From positions 37,378,740 to 37,442,739 of the forward strand of contig CM053252.1 of the NCBI GenBank assembly GCA_028583405.1: a stretch of 64,000 bases of DNA, read 5' to 3'. Both the position numbers and the translations under genes were made by a program. The number at the start of each line of letters is the position of its first letter. Position 1 is the first letter of the stretch. The notes below the pieces were generated by a model. The model ran no database searches. It saw only the letters and a list, made by a program, of their open reading frames with translations, and had not been told where the DNA came from. The DNA is from Pogonophryne albipinna. Lineage: Eukaryota > Chordata > Actinopteri > Perciformes > Artedidraconidae. Of the stretch, positions 22,226-33,495 are shown one piece after another.

Positions 22226-23824
22226 AGTATATTGTCTGTTGAATTGTTGTCTGTACCCAGGACTTATGATTTCACTGCCAATAACTATGCTGTAGTTTTT
22301 GTGCATATGACAATAAAACCTTTTTATCTTTGAATCTATAGGGACTTATAGAAATATGTGGTTGTGATAGCAATAGGACAAGTGCAGCTTTGAAGGAGCT
22401 CTGTAGTTGCTTGCATTGAGTTTTCCCCTCAGGCTTTGGCATGCTCTGACAGATTCTGCTTCCATGTTAATGTCAGTTTTCCCTCAAAGTTTACAGATTT
22501 GGTTTTGGTCTGAGTGTGTCCAATTTGTGGTATTTGGGTGAAAAACTTGTGAAGTGTTGCTCTGTCTCTGTCAGTAGTAAACCCACTCAGTTTGGGTGTG
22601 AAATACGATCCAGGATGTAGATCTGTGAGGTTTTATCAGACATCAAAACACTGCACAGCAGCGCACTGAACACTGCAAGAAAGTTGGGTTCAATTCATCT
22701 AACATTTAACTAAATCAGGTTTTTATCATCACAATAGCATTCAATCTTGTCTTTAGTGCTCAAACTGTCAGGTGTCATCAAGTAGGGTCCTACTAATATA
22801 TGCCCATACTTTATATGATATGATATTGTTCATGTCACATATTAGAAAAGAAAAAACATTAAATAACTCATCTGGGTGCACTCTTTGGTGCGATTTTAAG
22901 ATTTTATTATCTTTCTTAGCTGTATTCGAACAATGACTTGTTTGTACTCAAGATGTGGCAATATTGAGCTTTCTTTAGGAAAACATCAAGAAATAGGTTT
23001 GCCCTCTGAAAAAACTGCCATTGAAAAATACTCTTTTTGTTCTACCAAAGATAAAACCCAAGCAAGTGGAACAACCATTACTTTAAGCTTGGCAATAAGA
23101 ATGTTGTGGTCAATGACATAAAAAGCAGCAACAAAATCCAAGAGCACCGCCCCAACTATTTTCCTGTTAATATGTGTATAACATTGATCCGTTATGTGTA
23201 CAGATGCAGTGCTAAAACAGAGCATCCGAAACATGCTGTGCTTAAGTAAGATTTTATATTTTATTCAAATAATTTGATCAAAATCGGCCTTCCGAAGTAT
23301 TTCAGCACTTTACTAGTTTACTAAATGCTCAAAAGTATACTAGTATGCTAAAGATCCGTAGCATTTGCGTAGAAATGTAAATCGCTATTGGTAGCATGTA
23401 TTCAGTCAATAAAAAGAGACCATGATAGACCACTATTGCACCCCACAAAAAAAGAGAATCCCAAGAGAAATAGTCCTCTCCTAGTATACTGCAGTGGCGA
23501 GCCTCTCTGAGGGCCTAAGATATTCTAAAAATAATATTTAAAAACATTAAAAAAACAAACATTTTTTATATAAGCAACTATTAGGCAAATAAATTAATAA
23601 CCTATCAGTTTGAGAACCCCTTATCCCATTTTGATGGTTGACATCTCATTTTGAACAGTGAAAGCCAGAATGACAGCAGGGGTGAATTTTATTTTATAAT
23701 TTTGCAATAAGTCAAAGATATGTTTACTGTATATTATAAAAATGCTTGTCATGTAGGCATACTGGAGATGGAAAGGCTTTAGTCAGTGTTGTAGCTGAGA
23801 TACTTACCATTCCAATGATGTATT
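22226..23824. other. Unannotated stretch
   Basis: AT-rich sequence with no convincing exon, TIR pair or RNA gene. Confidence 0.5.
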
Positions 23825-23909
23825 AATAATAATTGGATACTTGGATTTATATAGTGCCTTTCATGAGACCCAAGGTCCCTTGAAAAAGAAGAACAGGAGT
23901 AGAAACAAA

Positions 23910-24978
23910 CAGTGGCGTTTTCTCCCGGAGGCCAAGGGAAGCCAGGCTTCCCCTGTTTTTTCGGATTTTAGTTATAATTTAAATAAATAAATAAAAACAC
24001 TTTGTTTTGTTTCGATAATTCTCCTTTGCTGTGTGTTGCTGCCGGCCCGTCTCTCCCCCATTCTCATTGAGTATTTTACAAAGAGTGAAACAAACAGCGC
24101 CCCTCTAGATGTTATGGTGAAACAGTAGATTGCACTCACTGTTGCGAGAGGAGGCCAGCCGAATCTGGCTTCCCTTGGTGAAAAAAAATTGAGGGATTAA
24201 CCAATCAGATGAGGCTCACGTGATGCCCCTGCCAACCTGTGATTGGTCAGGGCCATGCCAAGGGAAGCCAGCCGCCTCTTGCTTCCCTTCAGAGGCGGCT
24301 GGCGATTTGATTGGACACTGCCATCCAATCAAATCACATCAACATCAGTTTTAATATTGTAACTGTCATCACCGCCGTTAGAAATTATAAAGCAAATGAA
24401 GCATTATGGAGGGTGGAGATTTGGCGTACTTAATCAAACATAACTTTACTAAACTTCCGCTACAGCAGCAACTAAAAATTAAATCAGATGACAGGCCAAT
24501 GCCCGCACTCGAGCTGTGTGTACACAGAGGAAAAAGGGAGAGAATCGGACGTTCAATGAGGACAATTATGTCCGCACGGAGTGGCTAACTGGAAGCGCTA
24601 AACTTCAGCGTCTATTTTGCTGGCCATGTCTTCTTTTTGACAAGGATTCGTGCTCCCTGAACAATCCTTGGGCAACTTCAGGATTCATCGACCTTGCCAA
24701 CCTGTCACGGGCAATTGAGAGGCACGGTAAATCCAAAAATCACAGATTGTGTGATTGTCTGCATACATTAATAAGTAAAATGCTTAAATGAATAAGGAGA
24801 GAGTTTCAGCTGGAGAGTGCGTGCGGACCTTTCGGTTAGACAACAGGCGTGTGCAAGTCCTGCATCTGTGTGATACAAATGTGTGTAAAATGATACCGGG
24901 CGCTGTAATCACTCATCTGGTTACGTTATTGACCACAAAATGGGCTTCCCCTACATTTTTCCCCACGCCACGCTACTG
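23910..24978 (+). mobile_element. Internally deleted hAT with TTF-type zinc finger
   Basis: The ends begin CAGTGGCG and CAGTAGCG and are flanked by a perfect 8-base duplication gaaacaaa (23902-23909 and 24979-24986). The inner ends share gggaagcc. GGCTTCCC/GGGAAGCC words recur in the 5' half. The coding remnant at 24406-24791 covers only the N-terminal finger of a ZMYM1-like hAT transposase. It lies in the 3' UTR of the LINE fragment. Confidence 0.85.
24406..24791 (+). pseudogene. hAT transposase N terminus with TTF-type finger, frameshifted
   Basis: Starting at MEGGDLAYLIKHNFTKLPLQ, the frame breaks near 24560 and continues in the frame that encodes FNEDNYVRTEWLTGSAKLQ, LFCWPCLLFD and GFIDLANLSRAIERHGKSKN followed by H. 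The W/CWPC/H-KSKNH layout is the TTF-type zinc finger of ZMYM1-like hAT transposases. It ends at 24791 before any catalytic region. Confidence 0.78.
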
Positions 24979-25357
24979 GAAACAAAGACAGTCAGACGAA
25001 CAGTTAGACAGACAAAACAACAAATAGATTTGGGGCCAAAGGCCTTGGCAGACAGACGGGACTTGAGGGCCCTTTTGAAGGCGTCAAGCGTGGGGATGTT
25101 GCAGATCTCCGCAGGGAGAGCGTTCCAGAGAGTGGGGGCTGCCATACTGAAGGCTCTGTCCCCGAAGGATCGCAGGTTGGTGCGAGGGGCCAGAGTCTGA
25201 AGACCGCAGGTTAGGGCATGTGGGAATTGTATTGATTTGATACAAGCAAGCCAGTGTTTCATTGTGTACTTTCAACTACAGTATATGGTCCGGCAAGTTC
25301 AGCATTCACTGTGATGTATATAAAATAAGACACTGATACCGTTTTCCTCAATGAACA

Positions 25358-25363
25358 TTTATT
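25358..25363 (-). promoter_or_regulatory. Polyadenylation signal AATAAA (minus strand)
   Basis: The plus-strand tttatt reads AATAAA on the minus strand, about 95 bases after the proposed last stop codon of the zinc-finger gene (25459). Confidence 0.4.
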
Positions 25364-25458
25364 GAACAGAACATCATATGGAAAATCAGAGCTGGTCAAC
25401 TTAAAAAAATATTGACCTGCAGGAGTTTAAAGCCTATTTAAAAACTCCTCGGAATCTT

Positions 25459-25534
25459 TCACAAGTCCTTCAGCCTTTGGTGCGCTTCCTCACTCATGTT
25501 CTTGGTGAGGTCATGAGAACAAAGTTCCATCTCA
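25459..25534 (-). CDS. Proposed last coding exon of the zinc-finger gene
   Basis: Acceptor cttatcag (AG at 25536-25535) is followed by an open frame encoding EMELCSHDLTKNMSEEAHQR and KDL, then TGA at 25461-25459. The exon needs a phase-2 join, while the exon at 25628-25696 as read in its best frame ends in phase 0, which would give an immediate TGA stop. Exon membership is therefore tentative. Confidence 0.35.
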
Positions 25535-25627
25535 CTGATAAGACAAGATGGTATAAAGAAGTCATATGTAATATTATAAAATCACATGCATCAGGGGTTG
25601 TACACTTTAATGTGTCCATTCACTAAC

Positions 25628-25696
25628 CGACTCTTTAGGAAGGAAGCTGTAAGGCCTCCTGTTATAGGAGTGGTCCTCGTCAGTGTCCAGGGGCAT
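25628..25696 (-). CDS. Proposed internal exon of the zinc-finger gene
   Basis: A 69-base segment bounded by acceptor gtctacag and donor gttagt. One frame reads MPLDTDEDHSYNRRPYSFLP then KES. Another frame links in phase to the last exon. Both splice sites are good; the frame is undecided. Confidence 0.4.
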
Positions 25697-25850
25697 CTGT
25701 AGACAGTCAACCATTATTTTGACATGCACGGTTTAACTCCTCCAAAAATGATCCAGGCTCGATTCAGAATGACACAGTACCACACAAAACAAATGTTGCA
25801 TGTACCATAAGTTCTATGTAGTATGTGTTTTAGGAGTAGTAACCCACTAC

Positions 25851-26065
25851 CATGTCTGTGAGAATCCCTTCATCGTGAACAATAGGTGAATTGGTGGCCA
25901 GAGGGCTGTACGTCAAGGACTGGACATGGACGCAGTCAAACCCGACTAGCCCACTTCTCCGTGCACAGTCATATGCCCTGTTGCACGTTTCCAACTGACA
26001 GGTGATACCCAAGTTAGATTTTTGGACATGAATACACGGCACAGGACCCTTAAAGGTCCTGGAAA
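25851..26065 (-). CDS. Proposed internal cysteine-containing exon of the zinc-finger gene
   Basis: Acceptor tttttgcag (AG at 26067-26066) and a donor gtagtg (at 25850) bound 215 bases. The open frame has GPVPCIHVQKSN, CQLETCNRAYDCARRSG and FDCVHVQSL. The cysteine spacing suggests a metal-binding or structural domain, but no family was recognised. The frame stays open to a stop at 25830. A donor inside the upstream exon (26183-26715) that would deliver phase 1 was not identified with confidence. Confidence 0.45.
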
Positions 26066-26182
26066 CTGCAAAAAGTCCCCTTTTTTTAATCTATGCACTG
26101 TGATTTTAGGTGGCGATTTGCTGTGATGTCCGATGTTTTGGATGAGTGGTGCCTTTGTAGGTTTTTCCTTTTTAGTTGTAGG

Positions 26183-26715
26183 CTACAAAAACAACATGTT
26201 GTGGTTTAGCGCTTTGACATCAATTTTGGGGGCTGTGGAAATATTGTGCCATGTTGCTGCAGCAGCCGGAGCTATCAGTGGAGCGGCCGTCTGAGCTATC
26301 ACTGGAGCGGCCGTCGGGGCCATCACTGGAGCGGCCGTCGGGGCCATCACTGGAGCGTCCGTCGGGGCCATCACTGGAGCGTCCGTCGGGGCCATCACTG
26401 GAGCGTCCGCCGGGGCCATCACTGGAGCGTCCGTCGGGGCCATCACTGGAGCGGCCGTCGGGGCCATCACTGGAGCGTCCGTCGGGGCCATCACTGGAGC
26501 GTCCGTCGGGGCCATCACTGGAGCGGCCGTCGGGGCCATCACTGGAGGAGTCGTTGTGGTTGCTGGGGCCGCCGCCAACGTAGTTGGATGTTCGGTGCAG
26601 CAGTTATTAAAGTGACTAAAGAACATCTCCTTTCTCCCAATGATTGTTGGGCAAAAGCCACAGTGATAATGGCTGCTGGCCACACATTTGAGATGGCATT
26701 TATAAACATTATAAC
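26183..26715 (-). CDS. Zinc-finger gene exon with C2H2-like finger and eight-residue coding repeats
   Basis: After the acceptor ctcttttttag (AG at 26717-26716) the frame reads YNVYKCHLKC, SSHYHCGFCPTIIGRKEMFF and SHFNNC: paired cysteines followed by histidines as in C2H2-type fingers. A Thr/Ala/Pro linker leads into eleven 24-base repeats giving VMAPT(A/D)AP units. The exon runs to a stop at 26183 unless an internal donor is used. It joins in phase with 27121-27274. The protein is not recognised; a nuclear DNA- or protein-binding role is possible. A reading frame also stays open across the repeat on the opposite strand, an effect of the 24-base period. Confidence 0.6.
26281..26544. repeat. 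24-base coding minisatellite, 11 units
   Basis: Eleven consecutive units of the form gagcg(g/t)ccgtcggggccatcactg, with few substitutions, plus a degenerate half unit to the left. The g/t change in each unit switches the encoded residue between Ala and Asp on the minus strand. Confidence 0.95.
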
Positions 26716-27120
26716 CTAAAAAAGAGACAGCAAGTGGTTTAGAGGATTCTTTAAACAAACCAAAATGAATTTCTTGTAAATATGCTATTTGAAACAAGGT
26801 GTTTGTGCGAGAGCAATAAATAATCATGTCACCAACAATAATATTTTTGCCTATAAACTGAATTTTTGCAGATTGAATGTGTGATTATGCTCATATTGTG
26901 CCTACCCCAAATAAGGATACTATTCGAGCATTATTAACAATTCATAACCTGAATATAAATCAAATTTGTAATGTTCAATTTCTAATTCAAAATTAATTTA
27001 TACCAAGGATGTCCTGGGGCACAGAAATAACACATGTAATGAGTGAGGCATTAAACACATCTAACAAGTAACATGTAATGTGATGAAGTATACAATGATC
27101 ATATAGAATTATAGATTTAC

Positions 27121-27274
27121 CTCCATATTTCACATGTGACCTCTGGTGGCTCTGCAAATGAGCCATCAGACCAGGGTGTGACCCGGCCCTTTCACAAAAT
27201 AGACACCGGAAGGTGTCCGAGTCCAATTTGTTGAGCTCTGGGCGTGCTCCATCACGGAGTGTTGTGTTGTTTGT
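27121..27274 (-). CDS. Zinc-finger gene exon 2 with C2H2 finger
   Basis: The exon lies between acceptor cacctatag (AG at 27276-27275) and donor gtaaat (27120). Its frame contains TFRCLFCERAGSHPGLMAHL and QSHQRSH, a C-x2-C...H-x3-H/H-x4-H C2H2 finger. It begins in phase 0 after exon 1 (29115-29132) and ends with one base of a Gly codon completed by 26715. All joins are in phase, which supports a real gene. The finger is normal in spacing, but the gene could not be named. Confidence 0.65.
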
Positions 27275-27703
27275 CTATAGGTGAATAAAATAGAATAGAA
27301 TACAATTTAAGTGACTTTAATATTGGAAATAGTTAACTCCTTAAACAAGCAGCAATGGACTGGCCTGTATAATCCTATGGGACAAAGCTGGTCATACTTC
27401 CTCACTTTCAGAAGGTAACCCTTTAACTCCCAGCGCCGACCCTATTAGTTAGAGCACATTTTGTGTCTTGATATCTTGTTGAAAAAAAAAGAAAAAAGTT
27501 TAACTCCATCTGATTCAGCCAGCTCTACTCTTTGGTTGATATGTTATGCACAAAACAACCTCTAGATTTCACTGTGGTTCGAACAGAAAGCCCTTCAGCT
27601 AGTTTAAATGTCAGGCCTACAGCATGGCCACAAACCCCATCTAAAAACAGAGGCTCAGTCCTAATTACCTGATTGCATCCACCTGGGTTACTTGGCTCTA
27701 CCC

Positions 27704-28689
27704 CAGGGGTGGGGAACCTGCGGCCCCCGGGCCCCCGCGAGACAATTTGGTACGGCCCTCGAGGTAATTTATAAACACACGCAAACAAGAAAAAAATTAA
27801 AGAAATCTAGACCGCAAAAAAATTAAACAAGCGAGTGCCTGTTTTTCCTGGCCAAGGTCGGGATCCTTGAACACAACACAAGCCTAACGTGCCATCACGT
27901 GGTATATGTCTCGTCTGACCATGCGTCTGACAGGGGTGCAGTCCTGATGGAGAGCACCAGAACGTCGCTCCTGCACTTCCAAAAATTGCAGTACCGATAA
28001 GGAGCCGCAGTTTTTGCGTGGCTGTGTCTTTAGTTGAAAGCCCAGTGGCGATCTGTTCATCTGTCATACTCATCATACAGTCAATAACTTTGTTGTTATT
28101 AGCATCTGGTTAGCTAGCTATGCTAACAAATATAAGAAGCTTTTTCTACAACCAGTGAGGTAAAGGCACATCTTTATATGATTATTATAGTTATACAAAA
28201 ATAAGAGAATAAAGTAAACAGGTATAAAATGCTATATGATGGTAACAAAAAGTTGTTATTAATAAACAAGAATACAGTTTGAAAGGGGAGTGATTTGTAA
28301 AATATCCATAAAGAAAAAGAAATCTGCTTACAGTTCTGTTTCATATGGGTGTTGAGAGATGTATCCATAGATCTCTTAATGTTGCTCTCAAAGTGCAAAA
28401 ATCGTCATGTTCACATGGATAGGAAACTAAATACATTTGCACACATCTTGTGTCCATATATTTCTGTTGTGGAGGTCATGCCACAACCGTGCACGTGAAT
28501 GCATGTGCGAGTCATGGTAAGATATCTGGATTAAAAGGTTGCTTTTTCTTTGCACAGCATGAAAGAAAGGTGAAATGAATGGGCTGTGATTGTAGTATTT
28601 TTAAGCAGAGGGCAATCATTTGTACGGCCCTCGGAGGATGTTGAAAACATTGAAATGGCCCTTGAGGGGAAAAAGGTTCCCCACCCCTG
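27704..28689. mobile_element. Non-autonomous hAT (CAGGGGTGGGGAACC ends) in intron 1
   Basis: Perfect 15-base TIRs CAGGGGTGGGGAACC and a perfect 8-base duplication ctctaccc (27696-27703 and 28690-28697). The words tacggccctcg occur near both ends. The middle (28160-28400) is reverse-complement-similar to 19655-19860. No intact transposase; a short minus-strand frame at 27807-28076 has no clear motif. Confidence 0.92.
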
Positions 28690-28911
28690 CTCTACCCAAT
28701 AACTACCATTTAACTTTAAACCACACTTAAAATAATAATTATACATATTTACATGTCTACAGTATAGCAGCTAATACATGTTTTCAATAAAAAACATTCA
28801 AATGTGAAAGACACCTTCAATTAATATTTAAAACTTACACAAAATCAGATTCTTGTAAAAATTAGAGTACATGCATTGTTCCATCTGTCAAGCTAATATA
28901 TATACATATAT

Positions 28912-28955
28912 CTTAGCTTGACATGCTAACTGAACGTCGAGCATGTCAAGCTAAG
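28912..28955. repeat. 16-base perfect hairpin
   Basis: cttagcttgacatgct (28912-28927) and its exact reverse complement (28940-28955) with a 12-base spacer, flanked on both sides by (TA)n-rich stretches. Confidence 0.85.
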
Positions 28956-29114
28956 AGCTAAGATATATATATATATTCCCTTACATTTAATATTTAAAAT
29001 ACAAATCAGCAAAATAAACACAATGCGCTAAACAGCCACATCGACAAACATCGACAAACAAACGAGAACCTAAATAGTATGTAATTATATCTAAAACCAC
29101 GATACGTTAATTAC

Positions 29115-29132
29115 CTGTACACGGTGCGCCAT
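29115..29132 (-). CDS. Zinc-finger gene, six-codon first exon
   Basis: Minus strand: ATG GCG CAC CGT GTA CAG then the donor gtaatt. This gives MAHRVQ and ends in phase 0, matching the phase-0 start of 27274. The surroundings up to 29310 are GC-richer than the intron, consistent with a promoter side. The call rests on splice phase only, because six codons carry no homology signal. Confidence 0.45.
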
Positions 29133-30034
29133 ATTGTTTGTTGTCTGTAAACCTCCATGTCTCCTTAAATATCCTTGCGTCAGCGTCTCACGTGTTGGGC
29201 GTGCTCTCTTCTGACCATATTTGGAAGTACAACTTTCGCGGCCGCAGCTAGACCCTTCTCAGCCACCGTAGTGTCGTGTCAGGTGGGCGTGTCATGTAGT
29301 GTGGTGTAGTCAGAGCCCTAGAGATACTAAGAGTTACGACACTCTTTGATGTCGCCGCCAGCCGGTCACGTGGTTTATGTATGCCGGGATAGTTCCAAAC
29401 GCACTTCCGTGGCAATGCTTCTCTATGGCAAAAACAGCACAAACATGGTCAAAATAGTCATAGATTAAACCAACGCTGTTATTTTTTAAAGATTGCTTTC
29501 ATATTTACATGATGTGGTTACACTTTTTATGGATTGGCACTATTTACAAGTTTCGTTATTTAACGATATGTTGAGGGGAAAGTGTGGTAGCACAAGCAGG
29601 CTATGTTGATGTCACTGCCAGGGCAGTCACGTCCGTAGTATAGTTGCGCTGCGCTGTCATGTTCTTCTATGGGACAGACAGACAGCAGCGATTGCGTTAT
29701 TGAATGGTAAATATATATAAAGTTTTGCATTTGAAGAGGCAGGGTGACAACGGAAAGCTTGGTAGCCTATTACTTAGATACGTTTTACATTTTTGGAGGG
29801 AAACGCTTGTGTTCATGTTAGCATGGGTAGCATGATCATGTTAAGACTATGAATATCATTTTACCACAACAGTGGATGAACAATTGATATGTGTTTGAAC
29901 AAGAACAACAGGAAGAACAAAGTAAAAGAGACGAACAAATGTGTGAACAAGTATTAAGAACAGTGTATGGAAAAAGTGATGTGTGTTAGAACAAAACAAA
30001 GTAAAATGAATGAGAAGGAGAACAAAGACGGTTA

Positions 30035-30500
30035 GGGTTAAGGGAAAAAGATTAATTCAGCCAAAAAACACAATTTGATTAATCTAAAGTGTAAAACAAT
30101 CTTCAACACAGACCAAATTAGTGCCCTTGGACAACAAAACATAGGGCGGGGCAAAAAACGATAAATTAAATTGAGACAGAGTGGGAGACTGAAAATGATT
30201 ACTATGATAAATATTAAAACTATTTACAAAACTATTTACAGAAGCTCTATTTACAGAAGCTCCTGTTGAACCATGGTTCAACAGAGCAACAAAAACAGGT
30301 TTGTCAATGACGAGGCCACTTTGCCAGGGGGAGGTGATCCAGCGATGAGACAATAACAAAAAAAGAGAAACTGAAAAAAGCAATTCATATTAGGTTCTGT
30401 TGAGGCACTACATGATATAAAACCTTCCAAGCCATGACCTCTACCTGAAATCAGGACCACTCAGAGGAGAATGCAGCACATCAAACTGGAGTCAGGAGTG
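30035..30500 (+). pseudogene. Degenerate P-type transposase fragment (duplicate)
   Basis: The sequences gattaattcagcc...ttgattaatctaaagt and caacacagaccaaattag, then gttctgttgaggcactac...atataaaacc and ggagaatgcagcacatcaaa, match 33490-33750 in the same order. An extra 200-base segment lies in between, and several stops break the frame. It precedes the THAP exon, so it is either a second insertion or a product of internal rearrangement. Confidence 0.7.
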
Positions 30501-30836
30501 GGAATAACACATTTTGGCCAAAACAAATTGTTGCTTACCAACAAACAAAAAAGCAATACTATTTACAAAAAAGCAATACAGAACTCAAGGGCATCCAGGA
30601 GCCTAACCATTTTTGAAAAAACAAAAAGGTTCCTTTGTGAAAGGGACATCCTCTTCATCTGTTTCCTGGGCCCTAAAAAGCAGAGCAAGAATAGGAACAG
30701 TGGTGAATAAGGGGAGAGAATACAGTTGGGAGCAGACTGAACAGAGGACATAGCAATATTCATGTTAAAATGTTTGCACAACAAATATTATGGCACTTTT
30801 GTTTATATTGCATTTTAAGAGATCAGTTGTCATACC

Positions 30837-30870
30837 ATGGTTGGATGTGCAGCATTTGGATGCTCTAATC
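30837..30870 (+). CDS. THAP domain exon, 5' half (P-type transposase N terminus)
   Basis: ATG at 30837 begins MVGCAAFGCSN, the canonical C-x4-C start of a THAP C2CH zinc finger. It is cut after 33 bases by the hAT at 30871-32421. The missing part resumes at 32430 in frame. Confidence 0.8.
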
Positions 30871-31072
30871 CAGGGGTTCCCAACCTTTATTGTGCCAAGG
30901 ACCGGCAGATACATTAAAAAAAAAATCGCAATACAGAAGAACGGAAAACCAAAAAACCGACGTTATTCAGTTTTTAAACCAAAACGGGAAAACAGATAAA
31001 TCAACGTTTTGGTTTTGTTTGTATTATTTACGGATAATCATGGGAAAACAAGGAGAAGGCGCATTATGAAGG

Positions 31073-31205
<133 letters not shown>

Positions 31206-31837
31206 ACACTGGCGTTTGTTTTCAGAAGATTTTATGATAGTGACGTTCGTTCCGGTGCACGTCCGACAGCATTTATCACTACATCGAGATTAAGATTAAA
31301 CACATTTATTTTGGGAACACCCGCATATAGGCTACCTATGGAGTTAGCCAGATGTGTGTAAATTACTGTTCATGGTCATTTGAAAACAAATGCCGGTGTC
31401 GGACAGACACAAACACAGAGCTGAGCAGAGCACACACACACACACACACACACACACATCATGCGCCTTGGTGACTGGACATCTCCTTCATAAAACTAAT
31501 AAAAGGGGGAGTAATCGGGCAGTTTGATGTGTGTAGAGGTGTGTGTGGTTAACACGTAGCAGTCTGCAGTCACTCTTAAACTGTTCTGATGAAGGTAAAC
31601 ACAGCGAAGGCGGTGCATTAAAAGGCACAGCTCTCGGCGCGCTGGTGCTGCACTTCTCAGAAGCGGAGTTACACGTCCCGCTGCCTCCTGATGCTGCAGC
31701 CATTTCATGAAGTGAAGGAGGTTTTCCTTCTACAAACAGCTGCGGTCAGCAGATAGCGTGAGAGTCCCGGACATGAATTCATAGATCAAGGCAGACTGTT
31801 TACTCTCCTGTTTTGCCAATCCGGTGCTTAAACAAAG

Positions 31838-31990
31838 GCAAGGCAAGTTTATTTATATAGCACTTTTCAACACAAGGCAATTCAAAGTGCTTTACAAAAA
31901 AATTAAAGACATTAAGAAAATGGCATTTAAAATCAGTCATTAAAAAGAAAAGCTAATAAAATAAACATATAGCTCTACACCCCTGGCCGA
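31838..31990. repeat. Interspersed repeat, 'aaggcaaggcaagtttatttatatagcac' type
   Basis: The start aaggcaaggcaagtttattt and caattcaaagtgctttacaa are well known in fish dispersed repeats and resemble reversed LINE or SINE tails. It is nested in the hAT. Confidence 0.6.
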
Positions 31991-32429
31991 CATGTCCTTA
32001 AAATGAAGTCGAGTTTGAAATATATCTCAAATAATGTATGCACTGCCATTTCCCCACATAAACATAACAGTCTGCAATGAAACGGTTGTCTCCTGTGGGC
32101 TCCTCTTCCTACTTGGCGCACCGGTAACTTTCTCGTGCGCACGAGAGGCTGAGACCAGGCAGAGCCGCCGAATCCCTCGGAACATCATAAAAGCCATTTT
32201 CAACGGTTATCTGGTGAAAGATCAACTGGGCTACTGGATGAAATAATATGACTGGTATAGGTGCGAACATTAAACACTTTTTGAAAAAAATATTATGATA
32301 AAATATTTTATATATTTATAATTCTGCAAATATTACGATAAACTCACAGCTATTTCGCGGCCCGGCAGGAACACCTCCGCGGCCCGGTAACGGTCCGCGG
32401 ACCGGGGGTTGGGAACCCCTGCTCTAATC

Positions 32430-32548
32430 GATCCGAGAAGGGGTTCCGCATGTATGGCTTCCCTAAGGACGTAGAGCGAAGGAAGAGATGGATGGCAATG
32501 GTCAACAGACAAAACCTGTGTCTGACAGAGGACAACAACAGCAGAAAA
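32430..32548 (+). CDS. THAP domain exon, 3' half
   Basis: The frame continues RSEKGFRMYGFPKDVERRKR and WMAMVNRQN, the THAP F-x-FP and W motifs, then LCLTEDNNSRKHV before the donor gtaagt. The second C-x2-H pair should straddle the next junction; only VHFEDD is seen in the next exon, and the Cys before it is not visible. The finger may be damaged. Confidence 0.72.
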
Positions 32549-32692
32549 CACGTCATGTAAGTAATGTTCACAGAGGTGACATGACTTGTTAACATTTTAA
32601 AGGGCATCATATTTCCAAGTGTAGAGAATTATGACTCTTCAATGACATTTGAAGTGTGCAGTGGAAACTGATCAAACCTACCTACCTACAGG

Positions 32693-32883
32693 TACACTTT
32701 GAAGACGACCAATATATTGGCAACAAATCAGGAGGAAATTTGAGGTTGAGGCCAGATGCTGTTCCAACAGTATTTATACATCGGCCTAAGCCGAAAAGGA
32801 GGAAATCCACGTCAAGGAGTATGCCTCCAGCTGTTAATGTCAGAAATGATGACCACACCTATTATGGCACATCAAACATTGGT
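32693..32883 (+). CDS. P-type transposase exon 2 with AVPT motif
   Basis: Acceptor cctacctacag, then VHFEDDQYIGNKSGG and LRPDAVPTVF. AVPT(I/V)F closes the THAP fold. A basic patch KPKRRK follows, likely a nuclear signal. The exon ends ...AACATTG before the donor gtatga; the final G is completed by AG of the next exon. Confidence 0.72.
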
Positions 32884-33162
32884 ATGATATATGAAGCTAA
32901 CAATGTTTCCCATGTTATATAATTCAAGGATAGACTACACTCCTAATGCAACCTTCAGATTATACAGCTTCAAAACTACCAGGGTTTAGGGATTCTCTGA
33001 AGACTCATATACCACATGTAGATAATCTACAGATTTCTTCATACTTTAACATTGCCAATAGACGAACTTAGATGAGTATAGTGTACCCTTAAATGACAAT
33101 AGGTGCACATGTAAAGGCAGCATACACATATAACAGCAAGATTGCCTTGTTATTGTTACAGA

Positions 33163-33495
33163 GATTCAGGGAGATATTGAGGTGGAGTTCCAAGGGAATG
33201 AAAGGGACATAACAGGCAGAGAGAGTGAGACAGATGTCAGCAGACTGCCAGCGGCCAGTATGTCAGGGGCCGACAATCAAGAGGCCACCTTACCAGAGAT
33301 CAGTGTGCCAGGAGCCAGTCAGTCAGGGGTCAGCTATGAAGAGGCCAGTTTGCCAGGGTCAGGTGCTCCAGGGACCAGACTGCCAAGGGCCAGTTGTGAC
33401 CGGGCTCACATGGAGGATCTAATTGAGGCAACTGAGAAGGGAGAGATTACTAAGAAAGAGAGCAGAGAGGGCTCTGGTAAACCGGAAAAGGATTA
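33163..33495 (+). CDS. P-type transposase linker exon with imperfect repeats
   Basis: After acceptor ttgttattgttacag the frame reads EIQGDIEVEFQGNERD, then several Ser/Gly/Pro-rich units of the type LPG/ASMSGADNQEATLP derived from 30-36 base repeats (33240-33400), then a charged segment, and a stop at 33495. In the +1 frame the sequence continues as a basic coiled-coil-like segment (LRRERLLRKRAERALVNRKR), as expected before the P-transposase core. A frameshift therefore separates the two. Confidence 0.65.

Larger units (their letters stand above)
23825..25262 (-). mobile_element. LINE 3'-end fragment (L2/CR1-like), minus strand, split by a hAT
   Basis: Minus-strand translation of about 25025-25262 gives HWLACIKSIQ, TLAPRTNLRSFGDRAF, APTLWNALPAEI and TLDAFKRALKSRL, the C-terminal blocks of L2/CR1 LINE ORF2. 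On the far side of the inserted hAT (23910-24978), the 3' UTR continues to ctatataaatccaag followed by an ATT-rich tail near 23825, a usual LINE end. The 5' part is absent, as in most 5'-truncated LINE copies. Confidence 0.78.

Noticed and set aside
26246..26719. Plus-strand open frames across the 24-base minisatellite
   Set aside because: A 24-base period keeps several frames open. Splice sites and fingers support the minus strand only.
27807..28076. Minus-strand 89-codon frame in the intron-1 hAT
   Set aside because: Could be a decayed hAT piece, but no finger or catalytic motif can be pointed out.
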